NCBI GenBank assembly: GCA_014376425.1
Contig: JACMRO010000548.1
Span: forward strand, 1-7,177
Reading direction: 5' to 3'
DNA length: 7,177 nt
Origin: Rubritepida sp.
GTDB lineage: Bacteria; Pseudomonadota; Alphaproteobacteria; Acetobacterales; Acetobacteraceae
Part shown: in pieces, positions 1 to 6,366 of the stretch
Position numbering within the stretch: position 1 is the first letter of the stretch
How the letters are laid out: every line of letters begins with the position of its first letter
Translations under genes and position numbers: made by a program
Notes under the pieces: generated by a model
Databases searched by the model: none
What the model saw: the letters and a program-made list of their open reading frames with translations, nothing else
What the model was told of the DNA's origin: nothing

Positions 1-1441
1 CGGCCGCCGTCAACACCCACAGCACAATCGACACGGGCGAGGCGAACAACGCCCACATGTCGCCATCGCTCAGCGGCATCGATCGCCGCAGATTATCCTC
101 CAGCATCCGCCCCAGCACGAAGCCGAGGACGATCGGCACCAGCGGTATTTCCATCTTGCGGAAGAACCAGCCGACGACGCCGAAGAAAATCGCCAACAGC
201 AGATCGAAGGCCGAGTTGGAGGCGGCATAGACACCGGCGAAGGAGAGCGCCAGCACGCCCGGATACAGCACCCAGGCCGGCACCGTCAGCAGCCGCGCGA
301 AAATACCGACCAGGGGCAGGTTCAACAGAAGCAGCATGGCGTTGCCGATGTACATCGACGCGATCAGCCCCCACGCGACATCGGGCCGTTGTTGGAACAA
401 CAACGGGCCGGGGGTGATGTTGTACATCAGCAGCGCGCCCAGCAGCACGGCGGTGGTGCCCGAGCCGGGGATGCCCAGCGACAGCATCGGCACCAGGTTG
501 CCGATCTGCGCTGCATTATCGGCCGTCTCCGGTGCGGCCACGCCGCGCAGGTCGCCCTGGCCGAAGCGGCCATTGCCCTCGTTCAGCCGCTTCTCCGCGG
601 TGTAGGACAGCGCGCTGGCGACCGACGCGCCGGCGCCGGGTAACACGCCGATGACGAAGCCGATGCCGGTGGCGCGCAGCATGGCCGGCGCGCAGAAGAT
701 CACCTCGCGCAGCCGCAACGGCTCGCCGCCGCCAAGCTTGGCCGCCTCTGCCCGCAGTCGCGTCTCGATCAGCAGCAGGATCTCGCCGATCGCGAACAGG
801 CCGATGGCCAGGACCGTGAAGTCGATACCGCCCAGCAATTCCAGGCTGCCCAGGGTGTAGCGCTCGACGCCCGTGCCGCTATCCACCCCCACCATCGCCA
901 GCAGCAGCCCGATGGCGCCCGCCGCCCATGCCTTCACCGCCGGCCCGTCGCTGACCGCGCCCAGCAGCGACAGCGCGAAGGCGATCAGCGCAACATAATC
1001 GGCCGGCGAGAAGGCCACGGCCACCTTCGCCAGCGGCACCGACAGGAAGGTCATCGCCACGACCGACAGCGTCGCACCCACGAAGCTGCCGATGCCCGAG
1101 ATCGCCAACGCGGCACTCCCCCGCCCCTGCTTTGCCAGCGGGTGGCCATCCAGTGTCGTCAGCACCGCCGATGGCTCGCCGGGCATGTTGAGCAGGATGG
1201 CGGTGATCCGCCCACCATAGCCCGAGCCGTAATACACCGCGGTCAGCAGGATCAGCGCGCTCTCCGGCGGCAGCCGCAGCGCCAGGCAGAATGGCAGCAG
1301 TAGGGCGATGGCGTTCAGCGGCCCGATCCCCGGCAGCACGCCGATGGCGGTACCGACGATGCAGCCGATGAAGGCCAGCAGCAGGTTGCCCGGCTGCAGC
1401 GCCACGCCGAAGCCCCCACCCAGGGCCACGAAGACGTCCAT
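1..1441 (-). CDS. tctA: TctA, large permease subunit of a tripartite tricarboxylate transporter (3' end cut by window)
   Basis: This is the large inner-membrane subunit of a TTT carrier, which moves an organic acid delivered by the periplasmic TctC protein, driven by an ion gradient. The frame reads 480 codons without a stop from the ATG at 1441 to the window edge; the family usually has about 500 residues, so roughly 20 are missing. Very hydrophobic segments run throughout. Family signatures visible are GVLPGIGP (34-41) and its second-half counterpart GVLPGAGA (265-272), NMPGEPSAVLTTLDGHP (85-101), PETADNA (304-310) and VPMLSLGIPGS (317-327). The two LPG-x-G motifs reflect the internal duplication typical of TctA. 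Its ATG overlaps the tctB stop (TGATG), so translation is probably coupled. No strong ribosome binding site is seen; AGGGG lies about 14 nt upstream. The substrate cannot be deduced: tricarboxylate is the family name, not a demonstrated ligand. A palindrome made of rare codons lies at 382-410. Confidence 0.96.
   Translation of the reverse strand, partial: MDVFVALGGGFGVALQPGNLLLAFIGCIVGTAIGVLPGIGPLNAIALLLPFCLALRLPPESALILLTAVYYGSGYGGRITAILLNMPGEPSAVLTTLDGHPLAKQGRGSAALAISGIGSFVGATLSVVAMTFLSVPLAKVAVAFSPADYVALIAFALSLLGAVSDGPAVKAWAAGAIGLLLAMVGVDSGTGVERYTLGSLELLGGIDFTVLAIGLFAIGEILLLIETRLRAEAAKLGGGEPLRLREVIFCAPAMLRATGIGFVIGVLPGAGASVASALSYTAEKRLNEGNGRFGQGDLRGVAAPETADNAAQIGNLVPMLSLGIPGSGTTAVLLGALLMYNITPGPLLFQQRPDVAWGLIASMYIGNAMLLLLNLPLVGIFARLLTVPAWVLYPGVLALSFAGVYAASNSAFDLLLAIFFGVVGWFFRKMEIPLVPIVLGFVLGRMLEDNLRRSMPLSDGDMWALFASPVSIVLWVLTAA
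382..410. repeat. Near-perfect 29-bp inverted repeat inside tctA
   Basis: Arms CCGTTGTTG (386-394) and CAACAACGG (398-406) are perfectly complementary around a GAA loop. With one mismatch (385/407) the pairing extends to 382-410, giving 12 of 13 pairs. In the tctA frame it encodes P-L-L-F-Q-Q-R, spelled with TTG and CAA codons that are uncommon in this GC-rich gene, where CTG and CAG dominate. It may be chance, an mRNA hairpin or a protein-binding site; no function is known. Confidence 0.6.
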
Positions 1442-1869
1442 CACAGCGGCAAGATCCCCTTGGGCAGGGGCAGGTCCAGCAGCTTGTCGAACAGCAGCCA
1501 GAGCAACAGAGCGGTGACCACGCCCACGCCCAGCGCGGCCAGTGGCCGGGCGCCGAACAGCCACGCCACCGCGGTGGCCATCAGCGCGGTGGCGACCATG
1601 AAGCCCAGCGGCACCATCAGCAGCGCATAGGCAACCATGTCCCCCACCAGCAGCGGCGGCGCCGCCAGCCGCTCGGGCCGGACAAAGCCATGCACTGGCC
1701 GCAGCACCATGCCCAGGCCGCACAGCGCCACCACCAGCGCCACCGTGGCGGGGAATGGCGTGGGCCCCAGCGGGTCCGCAGCAAAGGGGACCTGCAACCC
1801 CCACGCAATCCAGAACGCCCAGCCGCCGAGCGCGATGAACCCCGCGCCCAGCCAGCGATCGGCCGTCAT
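1441..1869 (-). CDS. tctB: TctB, small membrane subunit of the tripartite tricarboxylate transporter
   Basis: This is the poorly conserved small membrane subunit of the TTT carrier and works with TctA in the inner membrane. The 142 residues contain about four hydrophobic helices (roughly 7-25, 40-56, 76-93 and a long stretch at 95-127 that may be two helices). The family-type motif LGPTPFP (34-40) follows the first helix, and the end FDKLLDLPLPKG (127-138) matches the usual C-terminal signature before the stop. Length is normal for the family. The ATG overlaps the tctC stop (ATGA, 1866-1869) and the stop overlaps the tctA start (TGATG, 1439-1443). With no clear Shine-Dalgarno of its own, it is probably translated by coupling from tctC. 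The position between tctC and tctA supports the call as much as the sequence does. Confidence 0.93.
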   Translation of the reverse strand: MTADRWLGAGFIALGGWAFWIAWGLQVPFAADPLGPTPFPATVALVVALCGLGMVLRPVHGFVRPERLAAPPLLVGDMVAYALLMVPLGFMVATALMATAVAWLFGARPLAALGVGVVTALLLWLLFDKLLDLPLPKGILPL

Positions 1870-2861
1870 TGGGTGGCGGTCACCAGGCCCACTTCCCGCG
1901 CCAGCTGCCGGTACTCGGCGGTGCGACGCTTCGCGAGCTGAGAGAATTCCTCGCCCACCATGTTGAACTCGAACAACCCCTGGGCGCCGCGCGCCTCGGG
2001 CCAGGCGGGGTGGGCATGCAGCCGGCGCAGCGTGCCCACCCAGTATTCATAGGCCGCGTCGGGCATCTGCGGCGGGCCGTAGAAGCCGCGCACGATCGGC
2101 CACTCGACGTCGATGCCCTGCTCCTTCGCGGTCGGCACCACGCTCAGGAAGCCCGGCAGCCGCTGCGCCGCCAATACCGCCAGCAGGCGAATCTCGCCGG
2201 CCTCGAACTGGCCGCGAATTTCGGACGCGTCGCCCGGGAAGACCTGGATATGCCCGCCCAGCAACGCCGCCATCGCTGCCCCGCCGCCTTCGAACGGCAC
2301 GTAGCGCATCCGGCGCGGGTCGGCGCCCGCATGGCGGGCCAGCAGCGCCACCTTGGTCCAGTCCTGGCTGCCGACGGCGCCCGAGGAGCCGATCGGAATC
2401 GCGTTCACATTCTCCCGCATGGCCGCCACCAGGTCGGGCAGGGTCTGGAACCGGCTGTCGCGCCTGACCGCAATGATCCCGTAATCCGCGCCGACCGAGC
2501 CGATCCAGCGCACGTCGTTCTCGGCGAACCGTCCGAACCGTCCCTGCGCCATGTTCAGCCACGACCCGGTGGAGAAGGCGACCAGCACATTGGGATCGGC
2601 CCTGCGCTGCGCGTTGATGTGGTTGATGGCGACGGCGCCGATGCCGCCGGGCATGTTCTGGGTGCGGATCGGCACCGGCACCAGGTTCAGCTCAGACAGC
2701 ATCCGCGTGGTCAGCCGGCAGGTGACGTCGAAGCCGCCGCCGGGTGCGGCCGGCGCCACGCATTCGGGGTTTTGCGGGGTAAAGCCCTGCGCCTGGGCCG
2801 TGAAGGGCAGGGCCGTGAAGGGCAGGGCCGTGGCTGCGATGAGGGCGCGGCGTTGCATCAT
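1866..2861 (-). CDS. tctC: TctC, periplasmic substrate-binding protein of the tripartite tricarboxylate transporter
   Basis: This Bug/TctC-family protein binds the substrate in the periplasm and delivers it to TctAB. From the chosen ATG it has 331 residues, normal for the family. It starts with MMQRR, then a hydrophobic core and AQA (22-24), so signal peptidase I cleavage is likely after residue 24. Family features include ECVAPAAPGGGFDVTCR (33-49), NMPGGIGAVA (69-78), GSSGAVGSQDW (158-168) and PFEGGGAAMAALLGGHIQV (189-207). Cys34 and Cys48 bracket the glycine-rich ligand loop and could form a disulfide in the periplasm. The start is fixed by GGGAG ending 6 nt before ATG 2861. A GTG at 2915 in the same frame overlaps the upstream stop, but would add an Arg-rich 18-residue leader that does not look like a signal peptide. 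A 15-bp tandem repeat duplicates TALPF in the signal core. Confidence 0.95.
   Translation of the reverse strand: MMQRRALIAATALPFTALPFTAQAQGFTPQNPECVAPAAPGGGFDVTCRLTTRMLSELNLVPVPIRTQNMPGGIGAVAINHINAQRRADPNVLVAFSTGSWLNMAQGRFGRFAENDVRWIGSVGADYGIIAVRRDSRFQTLPDLVAAMRENVNAIPIGSSGAVGSQDWTKVALLARHAGADPRRMRYVPFEGGGAAMAALLGGHIQVFPGDASEIRGQFEAGEIRLLAVLAAQRLPGFLSVVPTAKEQGIDVEWPIVRGFYGPPQMPDAAYEYWVGTLRRLHAHPAWPEARGAQGLFEFNMVGEEFSQLAKRRTAEYRQLAREVGLVTATQ
2795..2832. repeat. 15-bp tandem repeat, about 2.5 copies, in the tctC signal-peptide region
   Basis: The unit GGGCCGTGAAGGGCA occurs at 2795-2809 and 2810-2824 with no mismatch, followed by the first 8 bases of a third copy (2825-2832). The length is a multiple of three, so the reading frame is kept. 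It encodes TALPF-TALPF-TA (residues 11-22) in the hydrophobic core of the TctC signal peptide. It looks like a recent replication-slippage duplication. Confidence 0.95.
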
Positions 2862-2865
2862 GTTT

Positions 2866-2872
2866 CTCTCCC
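2866..2872 (-). promoter_or_regulatory. Ribosome binding site of tctC
   Basis: On the minus strand GGGAGAG (2872 down to 2866) precedes the ATG at 2861, with 6 nt between GGAG and the start codon. This decides the tctC start in favour of 2861 over the GTG at 2915 and the second ATG at 2858. Confidence 0.8.
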
Positions 2873-2880
2873 GTGATCGA

Positions 2881-2902
2881 GACGGTCGCAGCATCGACCG
2901 TC
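2881..2902. promoter_or_regulatory. Perfect inverted repeat between the FAD oxidoreductase gene and tctC
   Basis: GACGGTCG (2881-2888) and CGACCGTC (2895-2902) form a perfect 8-bp GC-rich stem with a 6-nt loop. It lies in the 50-bp gap just downstream of the oxidoreductase stop and about 8 bp upstream of the tctC ribosome binding site. No T-run follows on either strand, so it is not a standard intrinsic terminator. It could be an mRNA-stabilising or processing hairpin that raises tctC message over the upstream gene, or a repressor operator. The structure is visible; the role is inference. Confidence 0.6.
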
Positions 2903-2911
2903 GCCTGCAAG

Positions 2912-4213
2912 TCACGCCGCCATCCGCTCGATGCGGTCGCGCAGCTTGTACCAGTTGCCCACGATGGGCAGGAACCAGGGGTCGCCCGAGTAGAACGGCC
3001 GGGTCGGGAACGGCAGGTCATCCAGCGCGAACTTCTCATTCGCCGCCCCCGCGATCTTCAGCGCGACCTGGTGCCCCAGCCACGTCGCCATCGCGACCCC
3101 GCTGCCCTGGCAGCCGGCGGCATAATGCACCCCATCCTGCACGCCGATATGGGGCAGATGGTCAAAGGTGAAGGCGACGTTGCCGGTCCAGGCATGGGTA
3201 ATCTTTACATCCGCCAGCTCAGGGAAGACCTCGCACATCGTCGCATGCAGCCGGGGCGCGGCTTGCTCGGCGCTTTCCTGGCTGAAGCTGGCGCGGCCGC
3301 CCCACAGCACCCGGCGGCCATCCGGGCTGGGGCGGAAATAGTTCAATACCAGCTTGGTGTCGGAAATCATGCGCTGGGCTGGGAATAGTCGCGCGATTTG
3401 GGCCGCCGGCAGTTCCTCGGTGGCGATGATGTAGCTGGCCAGTGGCACCAGGCGGCGCGCCAGCCACGGGTTGGGGCCGCCGGTGGAATAGCCGTTTGTC
3501 GCGGTCAGCACCTGCCTGGCGCGCAACAGCCCGCGCCCGGTCGCCACGGCGAAACCCGCGCCCTCACGCACGATGCCGTGGACCCGGGTGTCGTCCACCA
3601 GCGTGGCCCCGGCACGCTCCGCCGCCGCCGCCAGGCCGCGGGCGTATTTGCCGGGGTGCAGGCTGCCGGTGGCCTGCGCATGCATGCCGCCATGGTAGTG
3701 GTCGCTGCCGATGAACGCGCGTTGGCCCGACCGCGGCACCATGGCGGTGGGCAGGCCCGACATCTCTGCGATGCGCGGCGCGCTGCGCTCCAGCATGGCG
3801 AAATGCCTGGGCGTCCAGGCGCCGACGAAGCGGCCGACGCGCTGGTAGTCGGCCTCGATCCCCTCCCGCGCGATTGTCTCCTCGATGAAGGGGAAGCTGC
3901 CGCCGCAGGCCTTCATGATCTCCATCGCGCGCGCGTCGCCATAGCGCGTGGCCAGATCTCCGCGCGCCACCTTCAGGCCGCCCGAGACCATGCCGCCGTT
4001 GCGGCTCGACGCGCCCCAGCCGATGCGCTCGGCGTCGAGCACCGTCACATCGTGCCCCAGCCGCCGCAGCGTGAGCGCGGCCGACAGCCCGGCATAGCCG
4101 CCGCCGACTACCGCCACCTCGGTCTCCGCCGGCAGGGGGTTGTCGCGCGCCAGCGGCTCGGCCGCCTCCCACCAATAGGGGCTGGGTTTGAAGCCGGGGG
4201 CGAGAATGGACAT
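2912..4213 (-). CDS. FAD-dependent oxidoreductase, DAO superfamily, PuuB/OrdL-like
   Basis: This is a flavoenzyme of the D-amino-acid-oxidase superfamily, resembling gamma-glutamylputrescine oxidase PuuB/OrdL. Relatives oxidise amines or amino acids to imines that hydrolyse to aldehydes or oxoacids. The protein has 433 residues from ATG 4213. The Rossmann FAD motif VVGGGYAGLSAAL lies at 35-47, with an acidic beta-2 end (VTVLDAE, 56-62) and RIGWGASSRNGG (63-74), where PuuB-type proteins have RIGFGASGRNGG. Other matches are LNYFRPSPDGRRVLWGGR (290-307), HAWTGNVAF (340-348) and the FAD-closing GCQGSGVAMATWLG (367-380). No signal peptide is seen, so it is probably cytoplasmic. A TTG at 4249 with GGGAAGG-like bases upstream would add 12 residues; ATG 4213 is preferred because it begins nearer the family's usual start, but has no clear ribosome binding site. 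It lies 50 bp upstream of tctC, probably in one operon. The substrate is unknown; an amine or amino acid is inferred. Confidence 0.9.
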   Translation of the reverse strand: MSILAPGFKPSPYWWEAAEPLARDNPLPAETEVAVVGGGYAGLSAALTLRRLGHDVTVLDAERIGWGASSRNGGMVSGGLKVARGDLATRYGDARAMEIMKACGGSFPFIEETIAREGIEADYQRVGRFVGAWTPRHFAMLERSAPRIAEMSGLPTAMVPRSGQRAFIGSDHYHGGMHAQATGSLHPGKYARGLAAAAERAGATLVDDTRVHGIVREGAGFAVATGRGLLRARQVLTATNGYSTGGPNPWLARRLVPLASYIIATEELPAAQIARLFPAQRMISDTKLVLNYFRPSPDGRRVLWGGRASFSQESAEQAAPRLHATMCEVFPELADVKITHAWTGNVAFTFDHLPHIGVQDGVHYAAGCQGSGVAMATWLGHQVALKIAGAANEKFALDDLPFPTRPFYSGDPWFLPIVGNWYKLRDRIERMAA

Positions 4214-4306
4214 GAACCAAGTTTCGCGCCGCACCGGCCCCGGCGACAAGCCCTTCCCAACGGACCCCGCCCGGTGTCAGCTTGGTGCGCGCGCTTCTTG
4301 CCTGTC

Positions 4307-4319
4307 CGGAACCATTCCG
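4307..4319. promoter_or_regulatory. Candidate operator CGGAA-N3-TTCCG
   Basis: The 5-bp arms CGGAA and TTCCG are perfectly inverted around CCA. The element ends 11 bp before the ATG at 4331 and abuts the ribosome binding site, a place where a bound repressor or an RNA hairpin could block expression. Such a short element could arise by chance. Confidence 0.3.
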
Positions 4320-4320
4320 C

Positions 4321-4324
4321 GGAG
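4321..4324 (+). promoter_or_regulatory. Ribosome binding site of the ABC binding-protein gene
   Basis: GGAG lies 6 nt before the ATG at 4331 and fixes that start. It overlaps the palindrome TCCGCGGA at 4316-4323, so RNA pairing could mask it. Confidence 0.75.
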
Positions 4325-4330
4325 ACGATC

Positions 4331-5437
4331 ATGCCCCAGAGCTTCCAACAGGACTGCGTCGAACTGGCGCTGCGGCGCTTCCGCCGCGGCGAGGTCGGCC
4401 GCCGGGCATTGCTGTCGGGGCTGGCCGCATTGGGGGCGGCCGTGGGCGCCGGCCCGGCCGAAGCGCAGGGCGGCCGCAGCCTCGTCATGGTGAACTGGGG
4501 CGGCATCGCCAATGAGGGCTTCGGTCGATTCTACGGCGACCCGTTCACCGCCGCCAACCCCGGCGTGCGGGTCACGCAGGATAGCACCGGGCCCTCCGCC
4601 GGCCGCATCCGCTCCATGGTCGAAAGCCGCCGGGTGACGTGGGACCTGTGCGACAGCTCGGCCAGCTCCGCGGTGCTGCTGGGGGGCATGAACCTGCTGG
4701 AGAAGATGGACTACTCGATCATCGACCGCAGTAAGGTCATCAGCCCGGGCTTCGCGCTGGAGCACGGCGCGGCGCCGTATTCGTTCAGCTCGGTGCTGGC
4801 CTATGACAGCAGCAAGTTCCCCACCCCGCCCACATCCTGGGCGGATTTCTGGGACCTGCGCCGCTTCCCCGGGCAGCGGTTGCTGCGGCGTGACGCGCTG
4901 GGCGCGCTGGACGCGGCCATGATGTCGTTGGGCCGCGCACCGGCGCAGGTCTACCCCATCGACACCCGCGCCGCCCTGCGCCGGGTGGGCGAATTGCGCC
5001 GCAACACCGTCTATTGGAACAGCGGCAGCGAGAGCGAACAGTTCATGCGCACCGGCGAGGCGGTGATGGGCCAGATATGGCACACCCGGGCCACCGTCCT
5101 GGCGCGCGAGACCCAGGGCCGAATCAAGTTCATCTGGAACCAAGGCTTGCTGCAGCCGGGTATCTTCGTCGCCCCGCGCGGCAACCCGGGCGGTGAACTG
5201 GCGCAGCGATTGCTGGCGTCCATGCTGGCCAATGAGGATGGCCAGGTCGGGCTGCTGGGCCTGCTCGGCAATGGCCCCACCAACCCCGCCGCCGCCGCCC
5301 GCGTGCCGGCCGAACTGCGCGGCAACAACCCGACCGACCCGGAGAATGAGCGGCAGCAACTGGTGCTGGATGGCGCCTGGTGGGGCGCCAATTACCAGCA
5401 GGCCAACCAGGACTTCCTGGACACGATTACGGGTTGA
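4331..5437 (+). CDS. PotD-like ABC transporter substrate-binding protein with probable Tat signal
   Basis: This is a periplasmic binding protein of the spermidine/putrescine (PotD-like) cluster of extracellular solute-binding proteins, which hands a ligand to an ABC importer. It has 368 residues, normal for the family. The N-terminus carries GRRALLSG (23-30), a twin-arginine-type motif, then a hydrophobic stretch and AEA (43-45), so cleavage is likely after residue 45. The mature part opens with LVMVNWGGIANEGF (51-64), typical for the family. YSFSSVLAYDSSKF (150-163) and PPTSWADFWD (166-175) match the usual hinge and family signature. GEAVMGQIWHTRA (242-254) and PGIFVAPRGNP (276-286) are further family-like stretches. 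It is the first gene of the rightward group, and its stop overlaps the next start (TTGA). Members of this family bind polyamines but also opines, 2-aminoethylphosphonate and other small solutes, so the ligand is not assigned. Confidence 0.92.
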   Translation: MPQSFQQDCVELALRRFRRGEVGRRALLSGLAALGAAVGAGPAEAQGGRSLVMVNWGGIANEGFGRFYGDPFTAANPGVRVTQDSTGPSAGRIRSMVESRRVTWDLCDSSASSAVLLGGMNLLEKMDYSIIDRSKVISPGFALEHGAAPYSFSSVLAYDSSKFPTPPTSWADFWDLRRFPGQRLLRRDALGALDAAMMSLGRAPAQVYPIDTRAALRRVGELRRNTVYWNSGSESEQFMRTGEAVMGQIWHTRATVLARETQGRIKFIWNQGLLQPGIFVAPRGNPGGELAQRLLASMLANEDGQVGLLGLLGNGPTNPAAAARVPAELRGNNPTDPENERQQLVLDGAWWGANYQQANQDFLDTITG

Positions 5438-6366
5438 GCACGCTGGTGGTGAAATCCGGTGGCCGCGCCGGGTTCGAGGAATGGCTGGAGCACCTGGCGG
5501 CCCTCGCGCCCGCGCTGCGGGTGCAATACTGGGAGGATGCCGACCCGGCCGCGGTGGACTACGCCCTGGTATGGGACCCTGAACCCGGGCGCCTGGCCGC
5601 GATGCCCGGGCTGCGCTGCATCTTCGGCGCCGGCGCAGGGGTAGATCTGATCACCCGCGACCCCGATTTCCCCCGCCACATTCCGCTGGTGCGAATGACG
5701 CCGCCGGGCGCCGCCCAGCGCATGGGGGATTATGTCTGCTGGGCCGCCCTCCACCTGCTGCGCCAGGGGCGTCGCATGGCGCTGTCCCAGGCCCGCGCTG
5801 TGTGGGAGGACTTCTCCTGCGCCAGCGCGCCCGACATCCGAGTGGGGATCATGGGGCTGGGCGTCATGGGCGCGCGCGCTGCCGCCATGCTGCAGGGCCT
5901 GGGTTTCCCCGTGCATGGCTGGTCCCGCAGCGAGAAGCGGCTACCGGGAGTGACGGATTTCGTCGGCGAAGCGGCGCTGGACGACTTCCTGCGGGTGAGC
6001 GACCTGGTCGTCTGCCTGCTGCCGGATACGCTGGCCACCCAGGGCATCCTTGGAACCGCGTTGTTCGCGCGGTTGCCGCGCGGCGCCCTGCTCATCAACG
6101 CCGGCCGCGGCCGGCAGCAGATCCTGCCCGACATCCTGGCCGCGCTGGATGAAGGCCAGCTCGGCGGCGCGGTGCTGGACGTGTTCGACCCCGAACCGCT
6201 GGCGGCCGATGATCCTGCCTGGGGGCACCCGCTGCTCACCATCACGCCACATGTCGCCAGCCTGCCGCCGCGGCGCGAGCGGGCGGCCTGGGTTGCCGGC
6301 TGCATCGCCGGCATCGAGGCGGGGCACTGGCCCGAGAAGGTCTATAATCCGGGGCTGGGCTATTGA
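5434..6366 (+). CDS. ghrA: GhrA-type glyoxylate/hydroxypyruvate reductase (2-hydroxyacid dehydrogenase)
   Basis: This D-isomer-specific 2-hydroxyacid dehydrogenase reduces glyoxylate, hydroxypyruvate or related 2-oxoacids with NAD(P)H in the cytoplasm. From the TTG at 5434 it has 310 residues, close to E. coli GhrA (312). The N-terminal domain has ADYALVWDPE-like spacing (VDYALVWDPE, 41-50) and FGAGAGVD (64-71), as in GhrA. The nucleotide fold shows GLGVMG (141-146), and WSRS (163-166) puts Arg165 where NADPH-preferring GhrA has Arg. Catalytic candidates are Arg225 in NAGRG, Glu254 in DPEPL and His273 in TPHVA. The end, NPGLGY, matches the family's RGY-type terminus. The TTG overlaps the previous stop (TTGA); GTG at 5446 or 5449 is an alternative start. 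No ribosome binding site is evident, so coupling is likely. The physiological substrate may be the product of the neighbouring enzymes. A 16-bp palindrome spans the catalytic Arg codons. Confidence 0.9.
   Translation: MSTLVVKSGGRAGFEEWLEHLAALAPALRVQYWEDADPAAVDYALVWDPEPGRLAAMPGLRCIFGAGAGVDLITRDPDFPRHIPLVRMTPPGAAQRMGDYVCWAALHLLRQGRRMALSQARAVWEDFSCASAPDIRVGIMGLGVMGARAAAMLQGLGFPVHGWSRSEKRLPGVTDFVGEAALDDFLRVSDLVVCLLPDTLATQGILGTALFARLPRGALLINAGRGRQQILPDILAALDEGQLGGAVLDVFDPEPLAADDPAWGHPLLTITPHVASLPPRRERAAWVAGCIAGIEAGHWPEKVYNPGLGY
6100..6115. repeat. 16-bp perfect palindrome in ghrA
   Basis: GCCGGCCGCGGCCGGC reads the same on both strands. It lies over the codons for A-G-R-G-R around the catalytic arginine. 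Composition and codon constraint in GC-rich DNA make chance likely. Confidence 0.5.

Larger units (their letters stand above)
4214..4330. promoter_or_regulatory. Divergent intergenic control region
   Basis: These 117 bp separate the divergent starts of the FAD oxidoreductase (minus) and the ABC binding protein (plus), so promoters for both groups should lie here. I see no convincing sigma-70 -35/-10 pair on either strand. Visible symmetry includes CGGAA-CCA-TTCCG (4307-4319), the 8-bp palindrome TCCGCGGA (4316-4323), GCGCGCGC (4287-4294) and a distant inverted pair ACCAAG (4216-4221) / CTTGGT (4281-4286). If the minus-strand gene starts at TTG 4249, the non-coding spacer shrinks to 81 bp. Confidence 0.6.

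Noticed and set aside
1869..2876. A 335-codon plus-strand frame antisense to tctC
   Set aside because: It is rich in His, Arg, Gln and Ala with no recognisable domain, and tctC on the other strand is a clear family match.
4216..4286. ACCAAG / CTTGGT inverted pair across the spacer as a looping operator
   Set aside because: Only 6 bp per arm with 59 bp between; not distinguishable from chance without conservation data.
4284..4301. Possible sigma-54 promoter (GG ... TTGC) in the divergent spacer
   Set aside because: The GG and GC are 14 bases apart rather than the required 10.
3398..4330. The reading frame of the ABC binding protein stays open for about 930 bp upstream of its ATG, antisense to the oxidoreductase
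   Set aside because: The translation there is low-complexity Arg/Ala/Gly-rich with no family features and crosses the intergenic spacer. The GGAG and signal peptide fix the start at 4331. Long open antisense frames are expected in GC-rich coding DNA.
4277..5359. A 360-codon minus-strand frame antisense to the ABC binding protein
   Set aside because: Shadow of the real gene: biased composition, no motifs, and it would run through the divergent spacer.
6343..6348. Perfect TATAAT just upstream of the aldolase start
   Set aside because: It lies in the ghrA codons for the family-typical C-terminus (VYNPG), and there is no -35-like sequence 16-18 bp upstream.
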